Of a stretch of 64,000 nt of DNA, positions 51,089 through 61,595 are shown piece after piece. Made by a program: the position numbers and the translations under genes. The DNA comes from Bacillus sp. AFS006103 (lineage in GTDB: Bacteria > Bacillota > Bacilli > Bacillales > Cytobacillaceae), in NCBI GenBank assembly GCA_002559145.1, contig NTXX01000005.1, positions 51,731 through 115,730 of the forward strand, in the 5' to 3' direction. Numbering within the stretch: the first letter of the stretch is position 1; each line of letters opens with the position of its first letter. The notes beneath the pieces are model-generated. The model worked only from the letters and a program-made list of their open reading frames with translations. It did no database searches and had not been told where the DNA came from.

Positions 51089-52834
51089 CTATTCACCTTT
51101 GACAAAGTTCTTTATTTCCCCGGAAACAAAACTCCAAAATTCGCGGTGTTCGTCCCGGTTAATGTCTCTATTTGTTCTAAGCTCATATACTTTTAATCCC
51201 GTTTGATTAGTAGACTTTTTCATTTCAGACTCTAAATGGTCCCAATCTTCAATCTTCGTAAATTCACCCTTAAACATCTTTACTGCATGCTCAAATTCAA
51301 GATCTAGTGGCGTTCCAAACAGCAGTTCAAAATTCTTAGGATGCTCCGATTGTGGCAGGAAAGAAAAAATTCCGCCTCCATTATTGTTAACAAGAAGAAT
51401 ATTAATATCTATATTGTATAATTTTGCTGCAATTAGACCATTTAAGTCATGGAAGAAGGTCAAATCGCCGAGAACAAGATAGATGGATTTCGAGTATAAA
51501 GCAGCACCTAACGCGGTCGAAACAGTTCCATCGATCCCATTGGCTCCCCTGTTGGCCATTACTTTGATTGCTTTATTATTGTTGAGAAAAAAACTATCCA
51601 AGTCGCGAATTGGCATGCTATTTCCAACAAAAAGAGTCGCACCTTCTGGTACCATCTCGGCTAATTGATAGAATAGTTTGCCTTCACTTAATTCTGTGAT
51701 ATCCCTTAGGGCATTCATATTTTCTTTGGTTAGTTCGTTTATTTTTTTCCATTTCGTTAAAAATTCGGATGAAGAGTTCGGAACAGTATATGTTAATAAC
51801 TTTTCGCAGAATAATGATTCATTGCAGAAAATCATATTTGTTGATAATGCTGAAGGGTCACGCCATCCTCCTCCGCCATCAATAACATATTGTTCTGCGC
51901 TTCCATTTTCTTTTAAAAATATCGTTAATGCCTTTGATATGGGCATCGCTCCAAACCTTAAAATAACATCCGGTTTAAGAAAGGATTTTGCATCATCAAC
52001 CCGTAAGAAAGTATCATACGTTTCAATAATATTTTCAAGGCTGTGCTGCCCACTTCTTAATTGTGATAAGGGGTCTGCCATGATTGGAAAATTTAATTGC
52101 TCGGCTAATTGCGTAACCGCTTTAGGGAATTCCGGATCTCCCATGTTTCCACAAATAATAACACCTTTATTTGTCTTAGTAAGCCTTATTGCTATTTCCT
52201 GAAAATGTTCATCTGAAAGCGTTAAGTCCCCGTTTTGAACTTTTATATACCCGTTGGGTCGTTCATTAAGTTCGAAGAGCTCTTCATCCAACTTTGGAAT
52301 GAGTGGCTCTCTGAAAGGAAAATTCAAATGTACAGGACCTGCTGGGGCACTTGTGGCAATCGCAACGGCCCGTGCACAAACGGTTCTGGCATAACGGATA
52401 ATTTCATCACTTTTTTCAGGCAAGGCCATTTCGGAGAACCATTTTACATGCTTCCCATATAAATGAATTTGGTCAATGGCTTGCGGTGCACCAACTTCTC
52501 TCAATTCATGCGGACGGTCCGCTGTTAAGACGATTAATGGAACCCGAGCATAGCGTGCTTCCACAATCGCTGGAAAATAGTTCGCAGCTGCCGTACCCGA
52601 GGTACATAGAATCGCCACTGGCCTATTTAACGACTTTGCAATCCCTAACGCAAAAAAAGCAGCTGACCTTTCGTCTACATGGATATGGACTTTTAAGTCA
52701 GGATGCTCTGCCATAATCATCGCCATTGGAGTTGACCTTGAACCAGGGCTGACAACGACATCTGTTACTCCCGAAAAAATAAGCTCTGCAACAACGGCAG
52801 CAATATAAGCTGTTAATGATTCTTGATGATTCAT
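51089..52834 (-). CDS. menD: SEPHCHC synthase MenD
   Basis: A 581-residue thiamine diphosphate enzyme adding succinic semialdehyde (from 2-oxoglutarate) to isochorismate. The ThDP-activating glutamate is in VVSPGSRSTPM..HVDERSAAFFALG, and the diphosphate-binding motif GDLTFFHDLNGL...NNNGGGIF is near residue 450. Start at ATG 52834 with GGAGG 8 bp upstream; the longer frame begins inside menF. Tight operon with menF and menH. Confidence 0.96.
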   Translation of the reverse strand: MNHQESLTAYIAAVVAELIFSGVTDVVVSPGSRSTPMAMIMAEHPDLKVHIHVDERSAAFFALGIAKSLNRPVAILCTSGTAAANYFPAIVEARYARVPLIVLTADRPHELREVGAPQAIDQIHLYGKHVKWFSEMALPEKSDEIIRYARTVCARAVAIATSAPAGPVHLNFPFREPLIPKLDEELFELNERPNGYIKVQNGDLTLSDEHFQEIAIRLTKTNKGVIICGNMGDPEFPKAVTQLAEQLNFPIMADPLSQLRSGQHSLENIIETYDTFLRVDDAKSFLKPDVILRFGAMPISKALTIFLKENGSAEQYVIDGGGGWRDPSALSTNMIFCNESLFCEKLLTYTVPNSSSEFLTKWKKINELTKENMNALRDITELSEGKLFYQLAEMVPEGATLFVGNSMPIRDLDSFFLNNNKAIKVMANRGANGIDGTVSTALGAALYSKSIYLVLGDLTFFHDLNGLIAAKLYNIDINILLVNNNGGGIFSFLPQSEHPKNFELLFGTPLDLEFEHAVKMFKGEFTKIEDWDHLESEMKKSTNQTGLKVYELRTNRDINRDEHREFWSFVSGEIKNFVKGE

Positions 52835-52835
52835 A

Positions 52836-54236
52836 TCAATTTCCTCCAAGGGCTCGGAGCATGGGTTTAAATTTCAAACTCGTCTCCAAATATTCATCTT
52901 CCGAGTTAGAATCGGCAACTACTCCACAGCCTGCAAACAAGGAAACCTCATCCCCCTGAATCAGCCCCGAGCGAATGGAAACAGCAAATTCGCCATTTTT
53001 TCTATAGTCTACCCAACCTAGTGGAGCCGCGTAGAAACCACGATCTAGGTCTTCTACTTGTCTAATTTTCACAACCGCTTCATTCTTAGGAAGTCCGCCA
53101 AGTGCTGGTGTCGGGTGTAGCCGTTCGACTAATAACAGCAAGGAAGCATCCTTATGGCATTTACCGATAACAGGGGTATATAAATGCTGAATATCCCTTA
53201 TCTTCATAAGCTGCGGCTTATCAGGGAGGATAATTTCTTCACATGATTCTTCAAGCGCTTCCTTGATCATTTCAACAACGAAACCATGTTCAATTAGATT
53301 CTTTTGATCATTTAATAACAATTGACCTAGTTGCTGGTCTTCTTTTTCTGTTTTCCCTCGTGGAATAGAACCGGCAAGGCAGGTAGAATATACTTCATTA
53401 GCTTGTTTTTTAACCAGTCGCTCCGGAGATGCCCCAATAAAGCAATCACCATTCGATTCAAAGGCAAAAATAAAGCTTTCATGCTGTTGATTAAATAAAT
53501 TATTCAATACAGCCTCTGCCTCAACCTGATCGTTAAAAACAAGCCTCAGTTCCCGGGCTAGGACGACCTTTTTGAGTGGACCTTCTGTTAGTTCCTTCAC
53601 AACCCCATCAACAGTTTTTTTCCACTGCTCAGGTTTAATCTCTCTCGTTTCTAGAAGGGATGCCGTATTTATCCGTTCCTTATGTTGGAGAGAAGTTAAT
53701 AGCTGATTTCTCTCTTCGCTTATTTTTTTAAATAAAAAAGGATCCTCCTGTGGAGTACAAACAATATTCGTGGTTAAAAAGGTTTGACCGCGTATGATAC
53801 TCAATAAATATTTTGGTGTATGGAACAATGAATCAGCGTACTTAGACCAGAGGTCAGTTTTTTCCTTGTGGGGGTCGAAAGAAAACCCTCCGAACATGAC
53901 AGGCCCCACAGCAATTTCTGTATATGGATTAAAAATGAGGCAGTCCTCTAAAAATTTCGCCCACTCCTTTTCAACATGAAAAAAGCGGTCAGAAGCCTGA
54001 TCCGTCTGAATTTGTTTAGCAATCCCAAGTCCAATAAGAAAGGTCTCGTCCGTTGGGTCCTTCCAGAAGAATCTTTCCCCGCAATAATGTTCTTTTCCAA
54101 TATTAAAAAATGATAGTGGGTTAATCGTGTCCATTTTATGAACTTCACTAATCAATATGGGCCGGCCCAGTTCTTTCGCACGGTTAACTGCCAAAAGACC
54201 TCGTTCCATAATTTCTAATTCTTGAATGGTAACCAA
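52836..54236 (-). CDS. menF: Isochorismate synthase MenF
   Basis: A 466-residue chorismate-utilising enzyme converting chorismate to isochorismate, first step of menaquinone synthesis. The C-terminal catalytic domain shows KKVVLARE, FIGASPERLVKK, STCLAGSIPRG and HPTPALGGLPK, the family core. I set the start at TTG 54236 (MVTIQELE) because GGAGGG lies 6 bp upstream; an upstream ATG at 54275 would add 13 residues not seen in homologues. First gene of the operon; menD begins about where it ends. Confidence 0.93.
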   Translation of the reverse strand: MVTIQELEIMERGLLAVNRAKELGRPILISEVHKMDTINPLSFFNIGKEHYCGERFFWKDPTDETFLIGLGIAKQIQTDQASDRFFHVEKEWAKFLEDCLIFNPYTEIAVGPVMFGGFSFDPHKEKTDLWSKYADSLFHTPKYLLSIIRGQTFLTTNIVCTPQEDPFLFKKISEERNQLLTSLQHKERINTASLLETREIKPEQWKKTVDGVVKELTEGPLKKVVLARELRLVFNDQVEAEAVLNNLFNQQHESFIFAFESNGDCFIGASPERLVKKQANEVYSTCLAGSIPRGKTEKEDQQLGQLLLNDQKNLIEHGFVVEMIKEALEESCEEIILPDKPQLMKIRDIQHLYTPVIGKCHKDASLLLLVERLHPTPALGGLPKNEAVVKIRQVEDLDRGFYAAPLGWVDYRKNGEFAVSIRSGLIQGDEVSLFAGCGVVADSNSEDEYLETSLKFKPMLRALGGN

Positions 54237-54294
54237 ACAAATCCCTCCAAAACAGCCGAAATGACTGTTATCCATTCATATTCATGCTAAATTT

Positions 54295-54324
54295 AACATA
54301 CAACTCCTATTGTAAAGAAGTCAA
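54295..54324 (-). promoter_or_regulatory. Candidate promoter of the menFDHB operon
   Basis: On the minus strand TTGACT (54319-54324), 18 bp and TATGTT (54295-54300), about 60 bp before the menF start. Confidence 0.5.
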
Positions 54325-54490
54325 TTATAGTTGTCACTAGCAAACCTGCTCCATTACCTATTATATATCAAGTTTTCACCTTATTGATAAAAATGACCTT
54401 CTCAGTAAATTTCATTATTTTTATTTTCCCTCCAACCTTCGAATAATAGTCAAACAGGTATAATCTTCTAGATTTGATAAGAAAAATTAA

Positions 54491-54519
54491 TTGACACTAA
54501 TCCTTGAATTTCATACACT
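54491..54519 (+). promoter_or_regulatory. Promoter of menA
   Basis: TTGACA (54491-54496), 17 bp and TACACT (54514-54519), 75 bp before the ATG. Divergent from the menF promoter. Confidence 0.6.
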
Positions 54520-54594
54520 TAGTTTTGGGCAAAGCCCATTAAATAGTCGATTCTAGACCTATATATATAGAAAAAATAACAAGGGAGAGATAAT

Positions 54595-55530
54595 ATGCAA
54601 CCAAATATACAGCATAACTCGAAACCTGTCGTTGAATCAAACCGAGGCTTTCAAGTTTGGTGGCAAATGACCCGCCCACATACATTAACAGCGGCATTCG
54701 TGCCAGTTTTGCTTGGAACGGCACTAGCCCTTAAGCATGGGAAGATTCACTTTGGTCTATTTTTTGCCATGCTTATTGCAAGTTTATTGATTCAAGCGGC
54801 AACCAATATGTTTAATGAATATTTCGATTTCAAGCGCGGTCTGGATACGGCTCAATCGGTTGGGATTGGAGGGACGATTGTTCGTGACGGAATCAAACCA
54901 AAAACAGTTATAAACCTTGCATTTGGCTTTTATGGTATTGCCCTCCTATTAGGGATTTATATTTGCGCAAATAGCAGCTGGTGGTTAGCCGTTGTCGGTT
55001 TAATTTGTATGGCTGTAGGATATTTTTATACTGGAGGTCCTTTCCCAATCGCCTATACACCATTTGGTGAAATACTTTCAGGTTTCTTTATGGGAATGTT
55101 GATTATTTTAATCGCCTTCTTTATTCAAACAGGAACTGTCAGCAGCACAAGCATTCTTGTTTCCGTTCCAAGTATGATCTTAGTTGGTATGATCATGCTA
55201 TCGAATAATATCCGTGATTTGGATGGAGACAAAGAAAACGGTCGTAAAACAGTGGCCATTCTATTAGGCAAAAAAGGGGCCATTTACTTATTAACAGGGA
55301 TGTTCACTTTTTCATTTCTTTGGGTTTTGGGACTCATTGTTAGTGGTGTTTTACCAGTTTGGACGGCACTTGTGATTCTTAGCGCTCCAAAGGCAATGAA
55401 AGCAACGAAAGGCTTTATTGAAAACACAATTCCAATTAAAATGGCACCAGCCATGAAGGCAACCGCACAAACAAATACTATCTTTGGTTTTCTATTAGCG
55501 ATTGGTATCTTCATTGGACACTATCTATAA
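54595..55530 (+). CDS. menA: 1,4-Dihydroxy-2-naphthoate polyprenyltransferase MenA
   Basis: A 311-residue UbiA-family membrane prenyltransferase with about eight helices, attaching the polyprenyl tail to DHNA. The two Asp-rich motifs are visible: NMFNEYFDFKRGLD (about residue 75-88) and NNIRDLDGDKENGRKT (about 202-217). AAGGGAGAG precedes the ATG. Divergent from the other men genes and followed by a strong terminator. Its product is the quinone used by NrfH. Confidence 0.95.
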   Translation: MQPNIQHNSKPVVESNRGFQVWWQMTRPHTLTAAFVPVLLGTALALKHGKIHFGLFFAMLIASLLIQAATNMFNEYFDFKRGLDTAQSVGIGGTIVRDGIKPKTVINLAFGFYGIALLLGIYICANSSWWLAVVGLICMAVGYFYTGGPFPIAYTPFGEILSGFFMGMLIILIAFFIQTGTVSSTSILVSVPSMILVGMIMLSNNIRDLDGDKENGRKTVAILLGKKGAIYLLTGMFTFSFLWVLGLIVSGVLPVWTALVILSAPKAMKATKGFIENTIPIKMAPAMKATAQTNTIFGFLLAIGIFIGHYL

Positions 55531-55533
55531 AAT

Positions 55534-55563
55534 AAAAAGCTTCTGCGATTGCAGAAGCTTTTT
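55534..55563. terminator. Bidirectional terminator between menA and glgP
   Basis: AAAAAGCTTCTGC (55534-55546) pairs perfectly with GCAGAAGCTTTTT (55551-55563). The stem overlaps the glgP stop. Confidence 0.9.
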
Positions 55564-57958
55564 ATTTTATCGGTTTTATTTTCCAAATATCGTCAGCATA
55601 TTCCTGAATCGTACGGTCACTTGAAAAGTAGCCGGCCTGGGCGATATTATTAAGACTCATTCGTTGCCAACGATTTCGGTCAGTAAATGCCTCTCCAATG
55701 GAATGTTGCGTGTCTGCATAAGAAGCAAAATCCTTTAAGACAAAATATTGATCATTCTCCTGAAGGAGCGAATCGAATATTGGTTCAAATTCGTTATAGA
55801 CACCAGGGAAAAAGCCATCTACAAGCTGGTCCACTGCCTGACGAATCCGATAATCATGATGGTAATATTCATCGGATTGATAGCCACCGTGCTGATAGTA
55901 GTGAAGAACTTCTTCTGCAGTTAGTCCAAACGTAAAAATATTGGAATCACCGACTAATTCACGAATTTCAATATTCGCTCCATCCAAAGTCCCAACCGTC
56001 AAAGCCCCATTAATCATAAATTTCATATTACCTGTTCCTGAAGCTTCCTTACTTGCTGTGGAGATTTGTTCACTTACATCCGCAGCGGGAAAGATCTTTT
56101 CCGCAAGAGAAACACGATAATTTTCAAGAAAAATGACTTTTATTTTATCGCCGATTACAGGGTCGTTATTAACCTTTTCGGCAACGGTATTGATTAATTT
56201 GATGATTTTTTTTGCATAGTAATAGCCTGGCGATGCCTTCGCGCCAAAAATAAAGACTCTAGGAACAACGGGGTAATTAGCATCCGCTTTGATTCGATTG
56301 TAAAGATGCATAATATGTAAAACATTTAAAAGTTGTCGCTTATACGCATGCAGACGCTTTACTTGTACATCAAAGATTGCACTGTGATCAACAGCAGTTC
56401 CTGTCTTATCAAAAATAATATTCGCAAGTGTTTGTTTGTTTTCATTTTTAATCTTAAATAACTGTTCTAAGAATAAAGAGTCATTTTGATAAGTAAGTAA
56501 TTGAGAAAGCTCAGTAGCCTTATGAGTCCAGGCCGACCCAATTGACTCAGTAATCAAAGAAGATAGTTTTGGATTCGCTTTTAACAGCCAGCGGCGGTAG
56601 GCAATTCCGTTTGTTTTATTGTTAAATTTCTCAGGAAACAGTTGATAAAATTGATTCATCTCTCGTTTCTTTAAAATTTCTGTGTGCAATTTCGCCACAC
56701 CATTGACACTAAAACTTCCGACAATCGCTAAATGAGCCATTTTTACAAAATTCTCTGCAATGATGGCTAGCCCTTTTATCCGCTCCCAATCCCCAGGAGT
56801 TTGTTCCCATAGCTCATGGCAGAATCGTTCATTGATTTCTTCTACTATCATATAAATCCTTGGAAGTAACGGTTGGAAAATATGTATCGGCCACTTCTCT
56901 AATGCTTCAGACAAGGTTGTGTGATTTGTGTAAGAAATAGTATGTTTTGTAATGTGCCATGCCTGTTCCCAATCAAAGCCTTCATCATCAAGCAGGATTC
57001 TCATTAACTCGGGGATAGCTAACACTGGATGCGTATCATTGATGTGAATACAGATGCGTTCATGCAATTGATTCAAACTGCTGTGTTGTTTCCGATAGGT
57101 TTTCAAAATAGATTGTATACTAGCGGATACCAAAAAGTATTGCTGTTTCAATCTTAGAATCTTTCCTTCATCATGGGTATCATCAGGATATAAGAACTCA
57201 GAAATCATTTCCGTTTCCCGTTTATATTTTAAGATATCAACATGCAAAGGAAATTGGGAAGGCTCTGCATTCCAGAGTCTTAATGTATTGATGGTTTTAG
57301 ACTGATAGCCAATAACTGGCATATCGTGTGGCACGGCCGTAACTGTTTCAGCATTTAAATGATTAAATACTAAGCGGCCATTTTCCGTCTTCGACTCTAC
57401 CTTCCCCCAAAAGGGGATTTTAATAGAACCATCGGTCTTGCGGATTTCCCAAACGTTTCCGTTTTTCAACCATTGTTCCGGTAATTCCACTTGATAGCCA
57501 TCGACAATTTTTTGTTCGAATAGTCCATGCTTGTAACGGATGCCATGACCATGTCCTGGCAGATTAAGGGAAGCTAGTGAGTCTAGGAAACAGGCAGCTA
57601 ATCTGCCTAAGCCACCATTTCCTAATCCTGCATCAGCCTCAAACTCCTCTAATTCTCCTAAATCTATTCCTAAATCCTTCAGACCGGCTTGTACCGTCTC
57701 TTCCACACCAAGGTTGATTAAGTTTTGTCTTAGTAATTTCCCCAATAGATATTCAATTGACAGGTAATAAACCTGCTTCCCTTTAGCGGCGAGATGTCGC
57801 TCGTTAGTAGCAATCCAATCCTTACTAACAAATTCGCTAATCATTGTTCCAAGAGTCTGATAGTGGTCTCTGGCTGAGCTTTCCGAGAAACTCTTTCCAC
57901 ATACCATCTCAATCCTTTTTAGAAAGGTTTCCTTAAACTCGACCGTATTAGAAAACAT
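55562..57958 (-). CDS. glgP: Glycogen phosphorylase
   Basis: A 798-residue GT35 phosphorylase releasing glucose-1-phosphate from alpha-1,4-glucan. The PLP lysine lies in EASGTGNMKFMINGALT (about residue 640) and the GLGRLAACFLDS segment near residue 120 is typical. Start at ATG 57958 with AAGGAGTG 6 bp upstream; it overlaps the end of glgA by 11 bp. Last gene of the five-gene glg operon. Same length as the B. subtilis enzyme. Confidence 0.97.
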   Translation of the reverse strand: MFSNTVEFKETFLKRIEMVCGKSFSESSARDHYQTLGTMISEFVSKDWIATNERHLAAKGKQVYYLSIEYLLGKLLRQNLINLGVEETVQAGLKDLGIDLGELEEFEADAGLGNGGLGRLAACFLDSLASLNLPGHGHGIRYKHGLFEQKIVDGYQVELPEQWLKNGNVWEIRKTDGSIKIPFWGKVESKTENGRLVFNHLNAETVTAVPHDMPVIGYQSKTINTLRLWNAEPSQFPLHVDILKYKRETEMISEFLYPDDTHDEGKILRLKQQYFLVSASIQSILKTYRKQHSSLNQLHERICIHINDTHPVLAIPELMRILLDDEGFDWEQAWHITKHTISYTNHTTLSEALEKWPIHIFQPLLPRIYMIVEEINERFCHELWEQTPGDWERIKGLAIIAENFVKMAHLAIVGSFSVNGVAKLHTEILKKREMNQFYQLFPEKFNNKTNGIAYRRWLLKANPKLSSLITESIGSAWTHKATELSQLLTYQNDSLFLEQLFKIKNENKQTLANIIFDKTGTAVDHSAIFDVQVKRLHAYKRQLLNVLHIMHLYNRIKADANYPVVPRVFIFGAKASPGYYYAKKIIKLINTVAEKVNNDPVIGDKIKVIFLENYRVSLAEKIFPAADVSEQISTASKEASGTGNMKFMINGALTVGTLDGANIEIRELVGDSNIFTFGLTAEEVLHYYQHGGYQSDEYYHHDYRIRQAVDQLVDGFFPGVYNEFEPIFDSLLQENDQYFVLKDFASYADTQHSIGEAFTDRNRWQRMSLNNIAQAGYFSSDRTIQEYADDIWKIKPIK

Positions 57959-59399
57959 GTGTTTCACTCCTTGCAACGATCTCTGCATATAATTGGTTAT
58001 AGCTATAGGCTGATTGTGCCCAGCTATAATCCATTTCCATTGCTTGCTTTACAATAGATTTCCACGATTTTGAATCATGATACACGCCAAGAGCTCTTCT
58101 GATCGTATAGAGCATATCATGGGCATTAAAATGGGAGAAGGAGAATCCATTTCCTTTTCCAGTAAATTCGTTCCACGGAATGATAGTATCATTTAAACCA
58201 CCTGTTTCCCTAACAATCGGGATGGCACCATATTTCATGGCGATTAACTGGCCCAACCCACATGGCTCGAATTGGGATGGCATTAAAAACAAATCCGCCC
58301 CAGCATAAAGTTTATGGGCGAGACCTTCATTAAAACCGGTAAATACTCTTAATTTTTCAGGATAGATTCGTGCTGCCTGTCTTAAATGTTCCTCGTATTC
58401 ATAATCACCTGTTCCGAGGATGATTACCTGTAGGTCTTCCTGTAATATTTCACGAAGGACACATTTAACTAGATCAAGGCCTTTTTGCTTAGTCAGCCTT
58501 GTAATCATGACTAATAAAGGGGTACGCGTGGATTGGGGTAATCCAAAGTATTTTTGAATCTCAGTTTTGTTAATCGCCTTATTTAGATGATTAGCCGCTG
58601 AATAGGTTTGGTATATTAAGGGGTCGGAAGCAGGATTATAAAAATCTTCATCTATCCCATTTAAAATACCTATAAGATCATCTTTTCTTTCCCTCAGGAG
58701 TCCGTCTAATTTTTCACCAAATACCGGTGTTTGAATTTCTTCTTTATAGGTAGGGCTTACTGTTGTAATTTTATCTGCAGCTACAAGAGCACCCTTCATA
58801 TAATTGATATTCCCGAAAAACTCTAAGTGACCGGAGTGAAAGGATTTGTAATCCATCCCTAACAAATCTCCTAAGATCTCTTTAGGGAAGATTCCTTGGA
58901 ATTGAAGATTATGGATTGTAAACACAGTCCGCATTTGGCCGTATCCTTTTCTCTGATTATATTCAGTTCTTAATAGATAAGGAATCATCGCCGTATGCCA
59001 ATCATGGCAATGTATTACATCCGGAAAAAAATCTAGTTGGGTAAGCGTTTCTAAGACAGCTCTATTAAAGTAGGCAAATCTTTCACCATCATCAAAATAA
59101 CCATATAAATTTTCACGTTTGAAGTAATATTCATTATCGACGAAATAATATGTAACTCCTTGATGTGTGAGTTCTTCAATTCCGCAATACTGATTTCTCC
59201 AACCAACTGAAACAGTGAATTCTTTAATTTTTTTCATCTCTTGCTTAAATTCTTCTGAAATCGTTCCGTATTTAGGTAGAATGACTCTGATTTCAGTACC
59301 TAAACTTTTTAATTCTTTTGGAAGGGAACCGGCAACATCGGCAAGTCCTCCCGATTTTGCAAATGGTCCACATTCCGATACGGCAAATAATACTTTCAC
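57948..59399 (-). CDS. glgA: Glycogen synthase
   Basis: A 483-residue GT5 glycogen synthase using ADP-glucose. The ADP-glucose binding loop KSGGLADV is at residues 15-22, and the C-terminal motif MPSQFEPCGLGQL lies near residue 375. Its start overlaps the end of glgD by 4 bp (ATGA-type), indicating translational coupling. Fourth gene of glgBCDAP. Confidence 0.97.
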   Translation of the reverse strand: MKVLFAVSECGPFAKSGGLADVAGSLPKELKSLGTEIRVILPKYGTISEEFKQEMKKIKEFTVSVGWRNQYCGIEELTHQGVTYYFVDNEYYFKRENLYGYFDDGERFAYFNRAVLETLTQLDFFPDVIHCHDWHTAMIPYLLRTEYNQRKGYGQMRTVFTIHNLQFQGIFPKEILGDLLGMDYKSFHSGHLEFFGNINYMKGALVAADKITTVSPTYKEEIQTPVFGEKLDGLLRERKDDLIGILNGIDEDFYNPASDPLIYQTYSAANHLNKAINKTEIQKYFGLPQSTRTPLLVMITRLTKQKGLDLVKCVLREILQEDLQVIILGTGDYEYEEHLRQAARIYPEKLRVFTGFNEGLAHKLYAGADLFLMPSQFEPCGLGQLIAMKYGAIPIVRETGGLNDTIIPWNEFTGKGNGFSFSHFNAHDMLYTIRRALGVYHDSKSWKSIVKQAMEMDYSWAQSAYSYNQLYAEIVARSETHVF

Positions 59400-60427
59400 G
59401 AGTTCATCAACGCTCCTTGTTGTGTCCCTTTACGCACTACGAATGGTGACCCCGCTGTTCCAGTTAATTGAGTTCCTGCTTCAACTTTCACATCTTTATC
59501 TAATATAACGGAATCTAAAATACAATTATCTTCAATCACACACTTCTGCATGATGATACAGTTCTTAATAACTGCCCCTTTTCCAATCTTCACACCTCGG
59601 GATATAATACTATTTTCTACGGACCCGCTTATTAAACAACCATTGGCAATCATAGCATTTTTTACAACAGAACCTTTAATATATTTGGTTGGCGGCTCAT
59701 CTTTTACTTTAGTAAAAATCGGTTGTTCTTTGATAAATAATTTTTTCCAGACATCCGTCTGCAGTAAATTCATACTAGTAGAAAAATAGTTTTCGATTGA
59801 ATCTATCATCACGGCATAACCGTCATATTCATAATTACAAATCGTGTAAAGACTTTGAATATCATTAACAACATCCTTCATACAGGTATACCCTGTTTCA
59901 TTCCGTGTTTCAATCAGTTTAATGAGTAAGGATGTTTTGATTAAGTACATCTCCATTGAACCTCCATCCTTTTGATGGATTTCGGTGATGTCACATCTAG
60001 AATTGCTATGCCATTCTAAAATTGGACTAAAGTTCATATTAGAAACCGTATAGCAATTAGAAATAAGAGAATACTCTTGTGTGCTGCGATAAAAGAAGTC
60101 TAAATTTGCAGCAAAGTTTTCAAACGATCCAATTTTATTTCCATCGAAATCAACGATGGGAGATGGGAAAAAGAATAGGCCATCTCGTTTACGATTTAAA
60201 TCCCAATTTTTCCCGGAACCTAGATGATCCATTAGTGAACGGTACTGCATCTTCGGAAAAATGGCCACACTTCGAATTCCGGAATTCACCATGTTTGATA
60301 ATACAAAATCTATAATACGATACCGGCCAGCAAAAGGCAGGGCTGCAAGTGCACGATGTGCTAATAAATCTTCTAAATCTTCATGGTATGTGGTGGCATC
60401 AATGACCCCTAATAGCTCTTTCTTCAA
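59396..60427 (-). CDS. glgD: Glucose-1-phosphate adenylyltransferase regulatory subunit GlgD
   Basis: A 343-residue GlgC paralogue (KKELLGVIDATTYHEDLEDL, then LPFAGRYRIIDFVLSNMVNSG, split across fields of the fold). The catalytic pyrophosphorylase signature is degenerate: DATTYH replaces the GGKGSRL loop, as in other GlgD proteins, so it likely modulates GlgC in a heteromer. The start is TTG 60427, with GGAGGG 7 bp upstream, matching B. subtilis length. The C-terminal third is left-handed beta-helix (SVENSIISRGVKIGKG). Confidence 0.93.
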   Translation of the reverse strand: MKKELLGVIDATTYHEDLEDLLAHRALAALPFAGRYRIIDFVLSNMVNSGIRSVAIFPKMQYRSLMDHLGSGKNWDLNRKRDGLFFFPSPIVDFDGNKIGSFENFAANLDFFYRSTQEYSLISNCYTVSNMNFSPILEWHSNSRCDITEIHQKDGGSMEMYLIKTSLLIKLIETRNETGYTCMKDVVNDIQSLYTICNYEYDGYAVMIDSIENYFSTSMNLLQTDVWKKLFIKEQPIFTKVKDEPPTKYIKGSVVKNAMIANGCLISGSVENSIISRGVKIGKGAVIKNCIIMQKCVIEDNCILDSVILDKDVKVEAGTQLTGTAGSPFVVRKGTQQGALMNS

Positions 60428-60449
60428 TCCAAGTCCCTCCAATATTATA

Positions 60450-61595
60450 TTAAAAAGCAGGGTAAAGCCCACTTAACATTTCATTAGTAACAAGAATAAT
60501 CTCATCATCGAACGAACGGATTACGGTCCCGTCAGGCACCTTCACTTCAGAAGGTACAATGGCCCTTTCAATCAAGCAATTATTTCCAATGATTGCATCC
60601 GGCATAACGACAGATTCTAAAATAGTGGATCCTTTACCAACCGTAACCCCTTGAAAAAGAACAGATTTTTCTATGTCTCCTTCTATCGTACATCCCTCAT
60701 TAATAAGTGACTCTTTAACTACCGCAGCTGGAGAAATATATTGAGGCGGCTGGTTCGGGTTCACGGAATAGATCCTCCATCCGTGATCAAACAAATCTAA
60801 ATCACACTCTTCTCTTAGTAAATCCATGTTAGCTTCCCAAAGGCTTTGAACCGTACCGACATCCTTCCAATAGCCTTTAAATGGATAGGCAAATAACTTT
60901 TTATTTTCTTCTAACATCATCGGAATGACATCCTTACCAAAATCATGACTCGATTCAGGAACACGGTCATCCATTTCAAGATATTCTTTAAGTATATTCC
61001 AGTTAAAAATATAAATGCCCATCGAGGCCAGGTTATTCTTCGGATTCGCTGGCTTTTCATCAAAGTCAACTATTCTAAGTTCCTCGTCTGTATCCATAAT
61101 TCCAAAACGGCTCGCTTCGTCCCAAGGAACCTCTATTAAGGAAATGGTAACATCAGCCCTTTTTTCAATATGGTACTCAAGCATACTCTCGTAATTCATT
61201 TTGTAAATATGGTCACCTGATAGAATTAGCACATATTCTGGCTGGTATTGTTTCAAGTAATTAAGGTTCTGATAAATCGCACTGGCCGTGCCTGTATACC
61301 ATTTCACCTCGGAAGATTCCGCATAGGGCGGTAAAACGGTCACCCCGCCATCCTTACGGTCAAGATCCCATGCACTGCCAATCCCAATATAGGAATTTAA
61401 TAACAAAGGCTGGTATTGGGTTAAGACACCAACCGTATCAATGCCTGAATTAGCGCAATTGCTTAATGCAAAATCAATTATTCGATATTTACCTCCGAAA
61501 GGAACGGCCGGTTTCGCTAAATCCTTTGTCAGCGAATTAAGCCTACTACCTTTTCCTCCTGCTAATAACATGGCTACGCACTTCTTCTTTGCCAT
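60450..61595 (-). CDS. glgC: Glucose-1-phosphate adenylyltransferase GlgC
   Basis: A 381-residue ADP-glucose pyrophosphorylase. Nucleotide-binding loop [10 protein letters not shown] (residues 10-19), [24 protein letters not shown] and the metal site SGDHIYKM are intact. ATG 61595 is chosen by homology (MAKKKCVAM); AAGGAGCG lies 9 bp upstream. Its start overlaps the end of glgB by 50 bp. Committed step of glycogen synthesis. Confidence 0.95.
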   Translation of the reverse strand: MAKKKCVAMLLAGGKGSRLNSLTKDLAKPAVPFGGKYRIIDFALSNCANSGIDTVGVLTQYQPLLLNSYIGIGSAWDLDRKDGGVTVLPPYAESSEVKWYTGTASAIYQNLNYLKQYQPEYVLILSGDHIYKMNYESMLEYHIEKRADVTISLIEVPWDEASRFGIMDTDEELRIVDFDEKPANPKNNLASMGIYIFNWNILKEYLEMDDRVPESSHDFGKDVIPMMLEENKKLFAYPFKGYWKDVGTVQSLWEANMDLLREECDLDLFDHGWRIYSVNPNQPPQYISPAAVVKESLINEGCTIEGDIEKSVLFQGVTVGKGSTILESVVMPDAIIGNNCLIERAIVPSEVKVPDGTVIRSFDDEIILVTNEMLSGLYPAF